Below, piece after piece: positions 1-7,256 of a stretch of 12,515 nucleotides of DNA. Source of the DNA: an uncultured Clostridia bacterium (lineage in GTDB: Bacteria > Bacillota > Clostridia > Christensenellales > Aristaeellaceae); the NCBI GenBank assembly GCA_946534455.1, contig CAMNCR010000149.1, positions 1 to 12,515 of the forward strand, written 5' to 3'. The position numbers and the translations under genes were made by a program. Every line of letters begins with the position of its first letter. Position 1 is the stretch's first letter. Under the pieces are notes generated by a model. That model searched no databases, was not told the origin of the DNA, and worked only from the letters and a program-made list of their open reading frames with translations.

Positions 1-9
1 CCCTGCCAT
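1..9 (-). CDS. possible start of a further downstream gene (three codons only)
   Basis: Just past the stop of the MATE gene ending at 21, the minus strand has an ATG at 9-7, preceded by TGAGGA about 8 bases upstream. It could start the next gene of the same operon, but only three codons (Met-Ala-Gly) are inside the window. The ATG lies in a near-copy of the last codons of the MATE gene, so it may be accidental. Confidence 0.15.
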
Positions 10-40
10 GCTCCGTTTCCTCAGCCCTGCCCATGCTCCG
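1..40. repeat. short direct repeat around the MATE stop codon
   Basis: The 15-base string at 1-15 (ccctgccatgctccg) recurs at 25-40 with one extra C. The right copy encodes the last residues of the MATE protein (Pro-Glu-His-Gly-Gln-Gly) and the left copy lies just after its stop. It looks like a small local duplication; no function is evident. Confidence 0.5.
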
Positions 41-1373
41 GCTTTCCCTGCGGAGCAAAGACAGCCTGCATATTCCGGCTCCACATCCGGATCGCCAGCG
101 GAATGCACAGCGCCTCCGCGATCACAAAAGCCGACCACACCCAGTCCAGGCTGCCCAGGAGCGTCAGCCCCAGCGCCAGCAGCACCGGCAGAACAGCCTG
201 CCTGAGCATGGTCAGCACCATGCTGGGTCTGGCCAGCGACAGCCCCTGCAGGGAAGAAGCCACCACCAGATTGGGGATGGAGATCAGCCAGGCCAGCGCC
301 ATCCATCGCACGGCGGGCGCTCCGATCCCCATCATCACCCCGGAGGCGTTAAACAGCTGCATGACCCATCCCGGCGCGATCTCCAGCAGCAGCAGGAACG
401 GGATAAAGAACAGGAGGGAATCCACCAGCGCCCATCGGAACGCCTGCCGAATCCGCTCCGGCTTCCAGGCGCCGTAATTGTAGGCCACAATGGGAATCAG
501 GCCGTTATCCACGCCATGGACGCCGACGGTGCACAGTCCCTGCATCCGGTTGCACACGCCGAAAACCGCCACCGCCGTGGAGGAGAAGGCCAGCAGGATG
601 GTATTCATGACAATGCTCACGAAGCTGGTCAGCACCTGCACCAGCGTGGAGGGCACGCCGACCCGAAGGATCGTTCTGACGCTGCTCCAGTCCGGCCGGA
701 GGGTGAAGGCGAAGGTGATCTCCCGGTTCCATCTGCGGTTGATCAGAATGCCCGCCAGCAGGCCCATGAACTGTCCGATCACCGTGGCGATGGCCGCGCC
801 CTTCGTCCCCATGCCGAGGGCAAAGATGAACACAGGATCCAGAATGAGGTTGGTCAGGGAGGCCGCGGACAGCGTGAACAGGAAAAGATGGCTCTTCCCG
901 CTGGCAATCACAAAGCGGTCAAACACCCACTGCCCCATCTGGCCCAGGGAAAACAGCATGCAGATGGACAGGTAGTCCCGCCCGTAGGCCGCGATCGTTT
1001 CATTGCCGCCGCTCTGCCAGTCAAAATACCAGCGAACCCCCAGCAGGCAGGCCGCGGAAATCAGGAGCCACGCACAGCAGGCGATGAAGATCGCCGCGCT
1101 GGCCGTCTTTTTCACCTGGTCCGGCCGTTTTTCGCCCAGCGCCTTCGAAATCGCGGCGTTCAGCCCCACGGCATTGCCCAGTCCCAGCGCGGAAACGAGC
1201 ACCTGCACCGGCGCGGCCAGGGAAAGCGCCGTCAGCGCGTCCTCCGCCACCCGGGAAACAAACACCGAGTCCACAAAATTGTACAGCGAGTTGATCAGCA
1301 GGCTCAGCATCAGCGGGATGCCGGTGGTCAGAATCAGCCGGCTGATCTTTTCGGTTCCCATTCTGTTTTCCAT
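21..1373 (-). CDS. MATE-family multidrug efflux transporter (second gene of a MATE pair)
   Basis: This 450-residue integral membrane protein has the usual length and twelve-helix pattern of the MATE (multi antimicrobial extrusion) family. MATE proteins export cationic or amphipathic compounds in exchange for H+ or Na+. Family features visible are an N-terminal helix with NSLYNFVDSVFVSR (residues 28-41) followed by EDALTALSLAAPVQ, and N175..LDPVFIF with a following GTKGAAIAT segment. The N-terminal half resembles the MepA/DinF-type proteins of Bacillota. The ATG at 1373 has a good ribosome binding site (GGAGGAG, 8 bases away); a second Met four codons in is less well placed. The gene follows another MATE gene by 28 bases, so the two are probably cotranscribed. 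The substrate cannot be read from the sequence. Confidence 0.93.
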   Translation of the reverse strand: MENRMGTEKISRLILTTGIPLMLSLLINSLYNFVDSVFVSRVAEDALTALSLAAPVQVLVSALGLGNAVGLNAAISKALGEKRPDQVKKTASAAIFIACCAWLLISAACLLGVRWYFDWQSGGNETIAAYGRDYLSICMLFSLGQMGQWVFDRFVIASGKSHLFLFTLSAASLTNLILDPVFIFALGMGTKGAAIATVIGQFMGLLAGILINRRWNREITFAFTLRPDWSSVRTILRVGVPSTLVQVLTSFVSIVMNTILLAFSSTAVAVFGVCNRMQGLCTVGVHGVDNGLIPIVAYNYGAWKPERIRQAFRWALVDSLLFFIPFLLLLEIAPGWVMQLFNASGVMMGIGAPAVRWMALAWLISIPNLVVASSLQGLSLARPSMVLTMLRQAVLPVLLALGLTLLGSLDWVWSAFVIAEALCIPLAIRMWSRNMQAVFAPQGKPEHGQG

Positions 1374-1401
1374 TGCGTCCGCTCCTCCCCCTCCGGGTTT
1401 C

Positions 1402-2790
1402 TCAGATCACGCTGTTCTCCGCCCATTTTCCGCTCCGGAAGCGGACAAGATCCAGCGCCGCCTTGATGCACCAGTCCAGCACCATGGCCAGCGCAATGCC
1501 GATGACGCCCATTCCCAGCCACTTGGCCAGCAGGAAGGACAGCAGGGTCCGGCAGACCACCGTGGCAAAGATGGAGGCCCACATGGTGAATTTCACGTCT
1601 CCCGCCGCCCGGAGTCCGGAGGACAGCGGTCCGGAGAAGGGCTGCACCAGGGCCGAAAACAGATTGTGAATCGCGACAATGATGAGAATCAGCCGCTTGG
1701 TCTCCGCGGTCAGATCATACAGGGGCAGCAGCAGCGGGGTCAGCGCCATGACCACCACGTTCCACAGAATCGCCAGGAGCAGCGACAGCCGGGTCAGCTT
1801 CCGCATATACCAGTCCGCGGCTTCCCGATCTCCGGCCCCCATGCACTGACCGATGACGGTAATGAACACCGTGCCCATGGAGGTGCCCATGCAGGCCGCC
1901 AGCGACCAGAAGGTCTGCCCGGTGGTGTTGGCCGCGATCTGCGAGGTGCCGAAGGTGGCCACCAGCATACCCAGCACCACCTTGGCCGCCTGGAAAAGGG
2001 TGTTCTCCACGGAATTGGGAATGGCAATCCCCAGAATGCGCCTGGCCATGGGCACATTCAGGCGGAACACGTGCCTCCCCCGGACCCGGAGCTGCTCCGC
2101 CCGCCGGCTTCCGGTGCACAGCCAGGTCATGACGGCGGCGGCGATATACCAGGAAATCGTCGTGGGCCAGGCCACGCCGGCCGCGCCGGCCTTCAGGACA
2201 AAGATGCCGATGGCATTGCCGGCCACGTTGATCAGATTGGCCAGCAGGGACACCCACATGGTGATCTTCGTCTGGCCGAGGGAGCGGTAGATGGCCGCTC
2301 CGGCGTTGTATACCGCGTTGGCCGGGAAGGACAGCGCCACGATCCACATGTAGGTTTTGCAGGCCTCCAGGGTCGCCGGCTCCGTTTCCGGATACATGGC
2401 CTGCAGAAGCGCGGAGCCGAAGACCAGCATCAGCGCCATGCAGACCAGGGACAGGAGCCCCGCGATATGGAAGATCTGGGACGCGGCCAGCTCCGCGTTC
2501 TCCCGGCTTTTGCTGCCGATGTACTGGGACACCACGACCGCTCCGCCGGCGGAAACGGCGGTAAACAGATAGATAAAGATGGTGTACACCATCGTATCCA
2601 GCCCTACCCCCGCCACCACGGCCTCTCCGGCGTAGCTGACCATCATCGTGTCCGCCAGGCCCACGACCATCTGGAGCACCTGCTCGACCACCAGTGGAAT
2701 GATCATGGCCTTCAGCAGGGCATTGGAAAAGGGCTGCCGCGTCACCGGCAGGGCTTTTTTCGGTTCAATCCAGCGGTTGATTGCTTCCAT
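1402..2790 (-). CDS. MATE-family efflux transporter (first gene of a MATE pair)
   Basis: This 462-residue polytopic membrane protein belongs to the MATE exporter family, with two six-helix halves. The first half has EQVLQMVVGLADTMMVS (residues 36-52) and NLINVAGNAIGIF (185-197). The second half starts near residue 250 with an IPNSVENTLFQAAKVVLG segment. The open frame continues upstream to 2967, but those 59 extra residues are charged and run into the neighbouring divergent gene. The ATG at 2790 is preferred because it has an AAGGAAG ribosome binding site about 10 bases upstream and places the first helix as usual. The gene is divergent from the carboxylesterase at 2960 and lies directly upstream of the second MATE gene. 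The two MATE proteins are clearly different from each other, so they are not a recent duplication. The substrate is unknown. Confidence 0.92.
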   Translation of the reverse strand: MEAINRWIEPKKALPVTRQPFSNALLKAMIIPLVVEQVLQMVVGLADTMMVSYAGEAVVAGVGLDTMVYTIFIYLFTAVSAGGAVVVSQYIGSKSRENAELAASQIFHIAGLLSLVCMALMLVFGSALLQAMYPETEPATLEACKTYMWIVALSFPANAVYNAGAAIYRSLGQTKITMWVSLLANLINVAGNAIGIFVLKAGAAGVAWPTTISWYIAAAVMTWLCTGSRRAEQLRVRGRHVFRLNVPMARRILGIAIPNSVENTLFQAAKVVLGMLVATFGTSQIAANTTGQTFWSLAACMGTSMGTVFITVIGQCMGAGDREAADWYMRKLTRLSLLLAILWNVVVMALTPLLLPLYDLTAETKRLILIIVAIHNLFSALVQPFSGPLSSGLRAAGDVKFTMWASIFATVVCRTLLSFLLAKWLGMGVIGIALAMVLDWCIKAALDLVRFRSGKWAENSVI

Positions 2791-2836
2791 TCTGTCACCG
2801 TCTTCCTTTCGGGAGCGTTCTTCGCATCCCGCATTC

Positions 2837-2865
2837 AGTATATCATCCGGAGCCGCTTTCATCCA
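2837..2865 (-). promoter_or_regulatory. probable sigma-A promoter for the MATE pair
   Basis: On the minus strand a TATACT -10 box (2842-2837, 5 of 6 consensus bases) lies about 47 bases before the ATG at 2790. The -35 position 17 bases further upstream (2865-2860, TGGATG) is weak. The -10 box is the only good one in the 169-base divergent gap. Confidence 0.45.
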
Positions 2866-2901
2866 GCCGCTCCCCGTTCCTCTTTTTTCCCTTTCCGGCT
2901 C

Positions 2902-2930
2902 TTGCATCCGCCGAGGAAAAAGGATAAACT
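2902..2930 (+). promoter_or_regulatory. possible promoter for the carboxylesterase gene
   Basis: TTGCAT (2902-2907), a 17-base spacer and TAAACT (2925-2930) precede the start at 2960 by about 30 bases. Both boxes match consensus only partly (4 of 6 each), so this is a moderate candidate. It lies back-to-back with the candidate MATE promoter. Confidence 0.35.
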
Positions 2931-2959
2931 GAAGCAGACCGACAGAAAGGAGCATAGCC

Positions 2960-4528
2960 ATGGGCATTCAGTTTACCTGCAACCGCACCGCCGCCGTCGT
3001 CCGCACGGACGCCGGCTCCGTCCGGGGATATACCTATAACGGCCTCCAGATCTTCAAGGGTATCCCCTATGCCAGAGCCAGAAGATTTCACGCGCCCGAA
3101 CCCGTCGCCCCCTGGGAGGGCGTGATGGACGCCACCAGCTACGGCTACGTCTGCCCGCTGCTGAGCAGCGACCGGCCCAACGGGGAGCTGTATGTCCCGC
3201 ACCGGTACTGGCCCATGGATGAGGACTGCCTGAATCTGAACCTGTGGACCCCCGGTCTGGATGATCATGCCCGCCCGGTGCTGGTCTGGCTCCACGGCGG
3301 CGGCTATGAAGCCGGATCCGCCATCGAGCAGGTGGCCTATGACGGCGCCAATATGGCCCGCCTGGGGGACGCGGTAGTCATCTCCATCAATCACCGGCTG
3401 AACATCCTGGGGTATTTTGATCTTTCGGATTTCGGAGAGGAATACGCCAATTCCGGCAACGCCGGCACGGACGACATCGTCGCCGCGCTGAAATGGATTC
3501 AGGCCAACGTGGCCCGCTTCGGGGGCGATCCCGCCAGGGTGACGGTTTTCGGTCAGTCCGGCGGCGGCGGGAAGGTCACCACCCTGCTGCAGACCCCCGC
3601 GGCGGACGGGCTGTTTGCCCGGGGCATCAACATGAGCGGCGTCATCGGCCTCCTGGGAGATGAAAAGGGCTCCGGCCGGGAGATGGCCGAAGCCCTGATG
3701 GCGGAGCTGGGGCTGCGCTCCGTCCGGGAGCTGGAAACCGTGGACTACCGGCTGCTTGCCCGGGCCTATCTCAAGCTCAGGCCCGCCTTCCGGCAGGCCG
3801 GGAAATATGTGGGCGGCAAGCCGCATCCCAATGCCTTCTACCTGGGCGACCCGTGCTCCGTCGGCTTCCGGGAGGAGACCCGGCAGATTCCGCTGCTGGT
3901 CGGCAGCGTATTCGGTGAATTCCTGTCCTTCTCCCCCTCCCCCTATGACCGGGCCGCCATGACGCCCGCGGAGCAGGAGGCAGCGGTGCGCGAGGTGCTC
4001 GGCGAGGAGGGGGCGCAGGCGCTTCTGCCCCTGTTCCGGAAGGCCTATCCGGAGCGGAACGTGATCGATCTGCTGCGGCTGGACTTCATCTTCCGCGCGC
4101 CGGAAATCGAGTATATCGCCCGGCGCTCGGCCATGAACCGCTGTACCTTCTCCTATCTGTTCAACATGGATCAGTATCTGTACGGCGGCAGCACCCCCTG
4201 GCACTGCTGCGACATCCCCTATGTGTTCCACAACATGGACCTGGTGGAGCATACCCACCGTCCGGATGGGAACAACGCGCTGGCTGAGCGCATTCAGGAG
4301 CAGGTGTTCTCCAGCGTCATGGCCTTTGCCCGCTCCGGAAACCCCGAAACCGATCTGCTTCCCGCCTGGCCCGCCTGCCGGCCCGAATGCGAGGCCACCA
4401 TGGTCATCGGAGAGCACTGCGAAATCCGGGAGGACTTCGATCACCGGCTGATTTCCGCCGCGCTCAGGTTTCTGGCGCCGGCGCTTGCCAGGCAGCAGGC
4501 CCGGGAAGGCGCCAGCATTCAGCATTGA
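2960..4528 (+). CDS. type-B carboxylesterase (para-nitrobenzyl esterase family)
   Basis: This 522-residue alpha/beta hydrolase belongs to the carboxylesterase type B / PnbA family, which hydrolyses carboxylic esters. The family signature EDCLNLNLW is at residues 88-96 and the oxyanion-hole loop HGGGYEAG at 112-119. The nucleophile elbow is GQSGGG, with Ser200 as nucleophile. Glu320 (in GSVFGEF) and His415 (in WHCCDIPYVF) fit the other two catalytic positions. The elbow reads GQSGG rather than the textbook GESAG. There is no signal peptide, so the enzyme is probably cytoplasmic. The ATG at 2960 has AAAGGAG seven bases upstream. The 3' end overlaps the end of the opposite-strand amidohydrolase gene by 65 bases. 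The natural substrate is unknown; plant or drug esters are guesses. Confidence 0.93.
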   Translation: MGIQFTCNRTAAVVRTDAGSVRGYTYNGLQIFKGIPYARARRFHAPEPVAPWEGVMDATSYGYVCPLLSSDRPNGELYVPHRYWPMDEDCLNLNLWTPGLDDHARPVLVWLHGGGYEAGSAIEQVAYDGANMARLGDAVVISINHRLNILGYFDLSDFGEEYANSGNAGTDDIVAALKWIQANVARFGGDPARVTVFGQSGGGGKVTTLLQTPAADGLFARGINMSGVIGLLGDEKGSGREMAEALMAELGLRSVRELETVDYRLLARAYLKLRPAFRQAGKYVGGKPHPNAFYLGDPCSVGFREETRQIPLLVGSVFGEFLSFSPSPYDRAAMTPAEQEAAVREVLGEEGAQALLPLFRKAYPERNVIDLLRLDFIFRAPEIEYIARRSAMNRCTFSYLFNMDQYLYGGSTPWHCCDIPYVFHNMDLVEHTHRPDGNNALAERIQEQVFSSVMAFARSGNPETDLLPAWPACRPECEATMVIGEHCEIREDFDHRLISAALRFLAPALARQQAREGASIQH

Positions 4529-5381
4529 CCCTGCCCGCCAGCAGGCCCGCCATATTGTCTCCCAGAATCCTCCGGACTTCCGCTTCCTGCAGCGGAAGTC
4601 CTTTGATTTTCCGGATTTCCTCCTCCGGGTCCGCCCACGGGCTGTCGGTCCCGAAGAGCACGCGATCCGCGCCGAAGCGGGCAATCAGCTCGCAGAAGGC
4701 CTCCGCCCGCAGCAGGCGCAGATCCTCCGCCCGCCAGGCATGTCCGTCCGGCGCGGGCGTCATGGTGCCCAGCGCGAAGGCGGTATCCAGATAGCAGCCG
4801 GTATCCGGCAGCAGCTCCAGGACCTCCTCCCAGCAGCCCCATCCGCCCATGTGCCCCGCGATCAGCTTCATCGGCCCCACCGCGTCCAGCGCGCGGCGCA
4901 CCCGGATCGGCAGTGCTTCCTCCGCCCCGGGCAGTCCCACGTCCCTTCCGCTGTGAATCAGCACCATCAGATCCAGCTCCCGGCACTTTCGCAGAACCGC
5001 GATGCTCCGGGGATCGTCCAGGTCCACGCCCGTATAGGGCGGATGGAGCTTAATGCCCGGCACCCCGGCCATTTTAAGCCGCTCCAGCTCCCGCTCCCAG
5101 TCCCGGCAGGCCGGGTGCATGGCGCCGAAGGAGCGCACCCGGCTTCCGGCGTCCCGGCCGTTGATCTCCAGCACAAAGTCGTTCAGATGAGACACCTTCT
5201 CGGGGTTGGTCGCCACGGGCTGCGCGATGGCCAGATCCACCCCGGCCCGCGCCTCGCAGGCGCACAGGCCCGCCTCCGTCCCGTCCGAATAGAGCGCCGT
5301 ATGGCTGTTGCCCTGCATTTTCCGCAGAGCCGCCTCCGCGATTTTTGCAGGAAACAGATGGGTGTGAACGTCAATGATCAC
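4464..5381 (-). CDS. metal-dependent hydrolase, amidohydrolase_2 family
   Basis: This 305-residue TIM-barrel protein belongs to the amidohydrolase superfamily (amidohydrolase_2 type, which also contains decarboxylases such as ACMSD and gamma-resorcylate decarboxylase). Metal-ligand positions are recognisable: His6-x-His8 in VIIDVHTH, Lys111 and His113 in GIKLHPPY, His143 in LIHSG, His177 in IAGHMGG and Asp246 in FGTDSPW. The start is taken as GTG at 5381 because GGAGG lies exactly nine bases upstream and family members begin right before the DxHxH strand. The frame is open up to an ATG at 5519, but that would add 46 atypical residues. About 20 residues after the ILGDN motif are encoded opposite the end of the carboxylesterase gene. 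The gene diverges from the esterase at 5579. The reaction cannot be assigned from sequence alone. Confidence 0.87.
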   Translation of the reverse strand: MIIDVHTHLFPAKIAEAALRKMQGNSHTALYSDGTEAGLCACEARAGVDLAIAQPVATNPEKVSHLNDFVLEINGRDAGSRVRSFGAMHPACRDWERELERLKMAGVPGIKLHPPYTGVDLDDPRSIAVLRKCRELDLMVLIHSGRDVGLPGAEEALPIRVRRALDAVGPMKLIAGHMGGWGCWEEVLELLPDTGCYLDTAFALGTMTPAPDGHAWRAEDLRLLRAEAFCELIARFGADRVLFGTDSPWADPEEEIRKIKGLPLQEAEVRRILGDNMAGLLAGRVNAECWRLPGPAAWQAPAPET

Positions 5382-5390
5382 GGTTTCGTT

Positions 5391-5395
5391 CCTCC
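5391..5395 (-). promoter_or_regulatory. ribosome binding site that selects the GTG start of the amidohydrolase
   Basis: GGAGG on the minus strand stands nine bases before GTG at 5381-5379. The upstream in-frame ATG at 5414 has only a poorly spaced GGAG, and the one at 5519 would precede the candidate promoter. This supports the GTG start. Confidence 0.7.
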
Positions 5396-5463
5396 GCCGC
5401 AGAATCAGCGGCATGCTCCGGAGTCTTCCGCCTTCGGCCTTCTCCGGGGTGCCGCTCCGGCCT

Positions 5464-5469
5464 ATTATA
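5464..5469 (-). promoter_or_regulatory. candidate -10 box for the amidohydrolase gene
   Basis: A perfect TATAAT occurs on the minus strand about 83 bases before the GTG start. The -35 position (5492-5487, GTGCAA) is poor, so the promoter may need an activator or may be false. It lies in the 197-base divergent gap shared with the esterase at 5579. Confidence 0.4.
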
Positions 5470-5518
5470 CGCAAAGCCGTCCCTTTTTGCACCCTCAAAA
5501 TCCGGCAAAACATGCTCA

Positions 5519-5548
5519 TTGTCTTCCCTCCGCCCTCTGTGATAGAAT
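5519..5548 (+). promoter_or_regulatory. probable sigma-A promoter for the esterase gene
   Basis: TTGTCT (5519-5524), an 18-base spacer and TAGAAT (5543-5548, 5 of 6 consensus) lie about 30 bases before the ATG at 5579. The implied leader is very short and ends in a strong AAGGAGG ribosome binding site at 5563-5569. Confidence 0.5.
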
Positions 5549-5578
5549 GGCTCCAGAGAAAAAAGGAGGCAACCGCAT

Positions 5579-6637
5579 ATGAAACAGCAGCCGCTTGATA
5601 TTTCCGTTTCCTTCGATCCCTATGCCGGAGAGCCGGACCGGGACGGCGTGCAGGGCGCGGAGATCCTGCCCGACGGCAGGGTTCATTTCCGGATCATCGC
5701 CCGGGATGCCCGGGAGGTCCTGATCGATCAGTTCGGAAAAACCTATCCCCTTTCCCCGGCGGAAGACGGGGCCTGGGAGGGCACCTTTGACCTGGGGCAG
5801 GGGTTTCTGTACTTCTTTCTGAAGATCGACGGCGCGGATGTGCTCTGTCCCTATCTGCCCATCGGCTACGGCTGCTGCCGGCCGATGAACTTCGTGGATG
5901 TGCCCGTGGCCGACATGCAGGGCTGGGATGATCTGGAGGGAATCCCCCACGGTGCGGTCACCCGGCATTATTTCCCCTCCACCCTCACCGGAAAGCACGA
6001 AATCTGCCTGGTGTATACGCCGCCGGCCATGGATCCCGGGAAAAAGCTGCCCGTGCTGTATCTGCAGCACGGCTATGGCGAAAACGAAACGGGATGGGTC
6101 TATCAGGGGCATGTGGGCCGCATTGCCGATCAGCTGCTGGCCCAGGGCCGGATGAAGGAAATGATCATCGTCATGGGAAACGGCATGATGGGCGACCGGT
6201 CCCTCTATCCCCGGGTGCTGGTGACGGATCTGATTCCCTTCATCGAAAAACGGTATCCCGTGCTCACGGACAAGTGGAGCCGGGCCATGGCAGGGCTCAG
6301 CATGGGCAGCTATCAGACCAGCATCACCACCCTGAGCCATCCGGAGCTGTTCGGATATGCCGGGCTGTTCAGCGGCTTCCTGCGCGCTCCGTGGCCCACG
6401 GAGACCCCGGAGCCTCATCTGGCGATTCTCGACACGCCGGAGGCCTTCCATCAGGCCTATCGCCTGTTCTATCGCGCCATGGGCACGGAGGATCAGTTCT
6501 GGGACCGGTTCGAGGCGGATGACCGCTTCCTGGAGGGCAAGGGACTGGACATCCAGCGGGAAACCTTCCCCGGCGGCCACGACTGGACCGTATGGCGGCG
6601 GTGCATCCGCTCCTTCCTGCCCCGGCTCTTCCGCTAA
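5579..6637 (+). CDS. esterase of the esterase-D / feruloyl-esterase-like family with N-terminal E-set domain
   Basis: This 352-residue protein has an N-terminal beta-sandwich (about residues 30-110, like the E-set/CBM48-type domain found before such esterases). An alpha/beta hydrolase domain of the esterase-D type (PF00756) follows. The strand and oxyanion region reads LPVLYLQHGYGENETGW (157-173). The nucleophile is Ser241 in AGLSMGSYQ, the catalytic His is probably His334 in GGHDWTVWR, and Asp305 in GTED is a candidate acid. The family includes feruloyl and acetyl-xylan esterases of plant cell wall breakdown and enterochelin esterases. No signal peptide is present, so it likely acts inside the cell on imported small esters. 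The ATG has a strong AAGGAGG nine bases upstream. A palindrome follows the stop. Exact substrate unknown. Confidence 0.9.
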   Translation: MKQQPLDISVSFDPYAGEPDRDGVQGAEILPDGRVHFRIIARDAREVLIDQFGKTYPLSPAEDGAWEGTFDLGQGFLYFFLKIDGADVLCPYLPIGYGCCRPMNFVDVPVADMQGWDDLEGIPHGAVTRHYFPSTLTGKHEICLVYTPPAMDPGKKLPVLYLQHGYGENETGWVYQGHVGRIADQLLAQGRMKEMIIVMGNGMMGDRSLYPRVLVTDLIPFIEKRYPVLTDKWSRAMAGLSMGSYQTSITTLSHPELFGYAGLFSGFLRAPWPTETPEPHLAILDTPEAFHQAYRLFYRAMGTEDQFWDRFEADDRFLEGKGLDIQRETFPGGHDWTVWRRCIRSFLPRLFR

Positions 6638-6647
6638 AACGCAGACA

Positions 6648-6685
6648 AGCAAATCCCCTGCGGCAGCTGCCGCAGGGGATTTGCT
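6648..6685. terminator. perfect 38-bp palindrome, likely bidirectional terminator
   Basis: The two 19-base arms are exactly complementary with the centre at 6666/6667 (AGCT in the middle). The stem has a very GC-rich core and an AAAT/ATTT base. It sits between the convergent ends of the esterase (6637) and the J-domain gene (6715). The T-run is imperfect in both directions; the minus-strand side (TTTGCTTGTCTGCGTTTT) is the better one. Confidence 0.75.
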
Positions 6686-6687
6686 GT

Positions 6688-6702
6688 CGGGGCTCCGCCC
6701 CG
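6688..6702. other. small GC hairpin beside the palindrome
   Basis: CGGGGC, a three-base loop and GCCCCG form a six-bp stem directly next to the larger palindrome and just after the J-domain gene stop. It has no T-run of its own and may add to pausing for minus-strand transcripts. Confidence 0.4.
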
Positions 6703-6714
6703 CCTGCACGGCCT

Positions 6715-7242
6715 TTATCCGTGATGGGTGATTCCCTTCCAGAATTTTTTCACGCGCCCCGGCAGGGTCTGTTCCCTGCGGAGCGCCAGCACCGCATCCA
6801 GCGCCTCCTCCCGGATCGCATAATTGTCCGGATCCCGCCGGATCGCCTCCCGGAAGGACTGGTGCGCCGATTCATATTCCTCCATGGCCATCAGGACCCT
6901 GCCCTGCAGATCGTACCAGGCCGCGCTTCTCTCCTCCGTCCGCAGCAGCTGGCGCAGTGCCCCTGCCGCGTTGCCCCGCTCCAGGAGCTTCTGCGCCGAG
7001 AGGATGGCTTCCCCGCAGGTGGTCTCCCGCTTCGGAGGAGAAACCCGCCTGGGCCTGGCCAGGCGCAGGGCTTCTTCATATGCCAGATTCAGACGGACCA
7101 TCCGCTCCTGCGCCAGCTGCTTCGCCTCCGGATCCTGCACGGTATCCGGATGGCACTGCTTCACCAGCCTGCGATAGGTCCGGCGGATTTCATCCGCGTC
7201 CGCCCAGGGCTGAAGCCCCAGGGTTTCAAAGGGATTGCTCAT
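6715..7242 (-). CDS. small J-domain (DnaJ-like) co-chaperone
   Basis: This 175-residue protein starts with a J-domain (residues 3 to about 64). It begins with NPFETLGL and has the essential HPD tripeptide at 31-33, which in this family stimulates the ATPase of Hsp70/DnaK. There is no Gly/Phe region, zinc finger or DnaJ C-terminal substrate domain, so it is a class C J-protein, not DnaJ itself. Residues about 77-155 form helices resembling a tetratricopeptide (TPR) pair (AQKLLERGNAAGALRQLL, then the stretch around YESAHQSFREAI), likely for binding a partner. The ribosome binding site GGAAGGAG overlaps the stop region of murA 14 bases upstream, so translation of the two is probably coupled. The client is unknown; the neighbour suggests a link to envelope synthesis, but only by position. 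Confidence 0.88.
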   Translation of the reverse strand: MSNPFETLGLQPWADADEIRRTYRRLVKQCHPDTVQDPEAKQLAQERMVRLNLAYEEALRLARPRRVSPPKRETTCGEAILSAQKLLERGNAAGALRQLLRTEERSAAWYDLQGRVLMAMEEYESAHQSFREAIRRDPDNYAIREEALDAVLALRREQTLPGRVKKFWKGITHHG

Positions 7243-7256
7243 GGGTGCTCCTTCCC

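Noticed and set aside
33..1466. Long open frame on the plus strand opposite the MATE gene
   Set aside because: Its product is rich in His, Gln, Arg and Pro with no family resemblance, and it is antisense to a clear MATE protein. High GC content with third-position bias leaves such frames open.
2791..2967. N-terminal extension of the first MATE gene by 59 residues
   Set aside because: It would run through both candidate promoters into the start of the carboxylesterase gene, and family members begin close to the ATG at 2790.
1003..3039. 678-residue plus-strand open frame across the MATE genes
   Set aside because: It is low in hydrophobic residues, rich in Gly, His, Gln and Arg, antisense to the second MATE gene, and crosses the start of the carboxylesterase. 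It is a shadow.
2843..4684. 613-residue minus-strand open frame opposite the carboxylesterase
   Set aside because: The carboxylesterase on the other strand has full catalytic motifs and a good ribosome binding site; this frame has neither.
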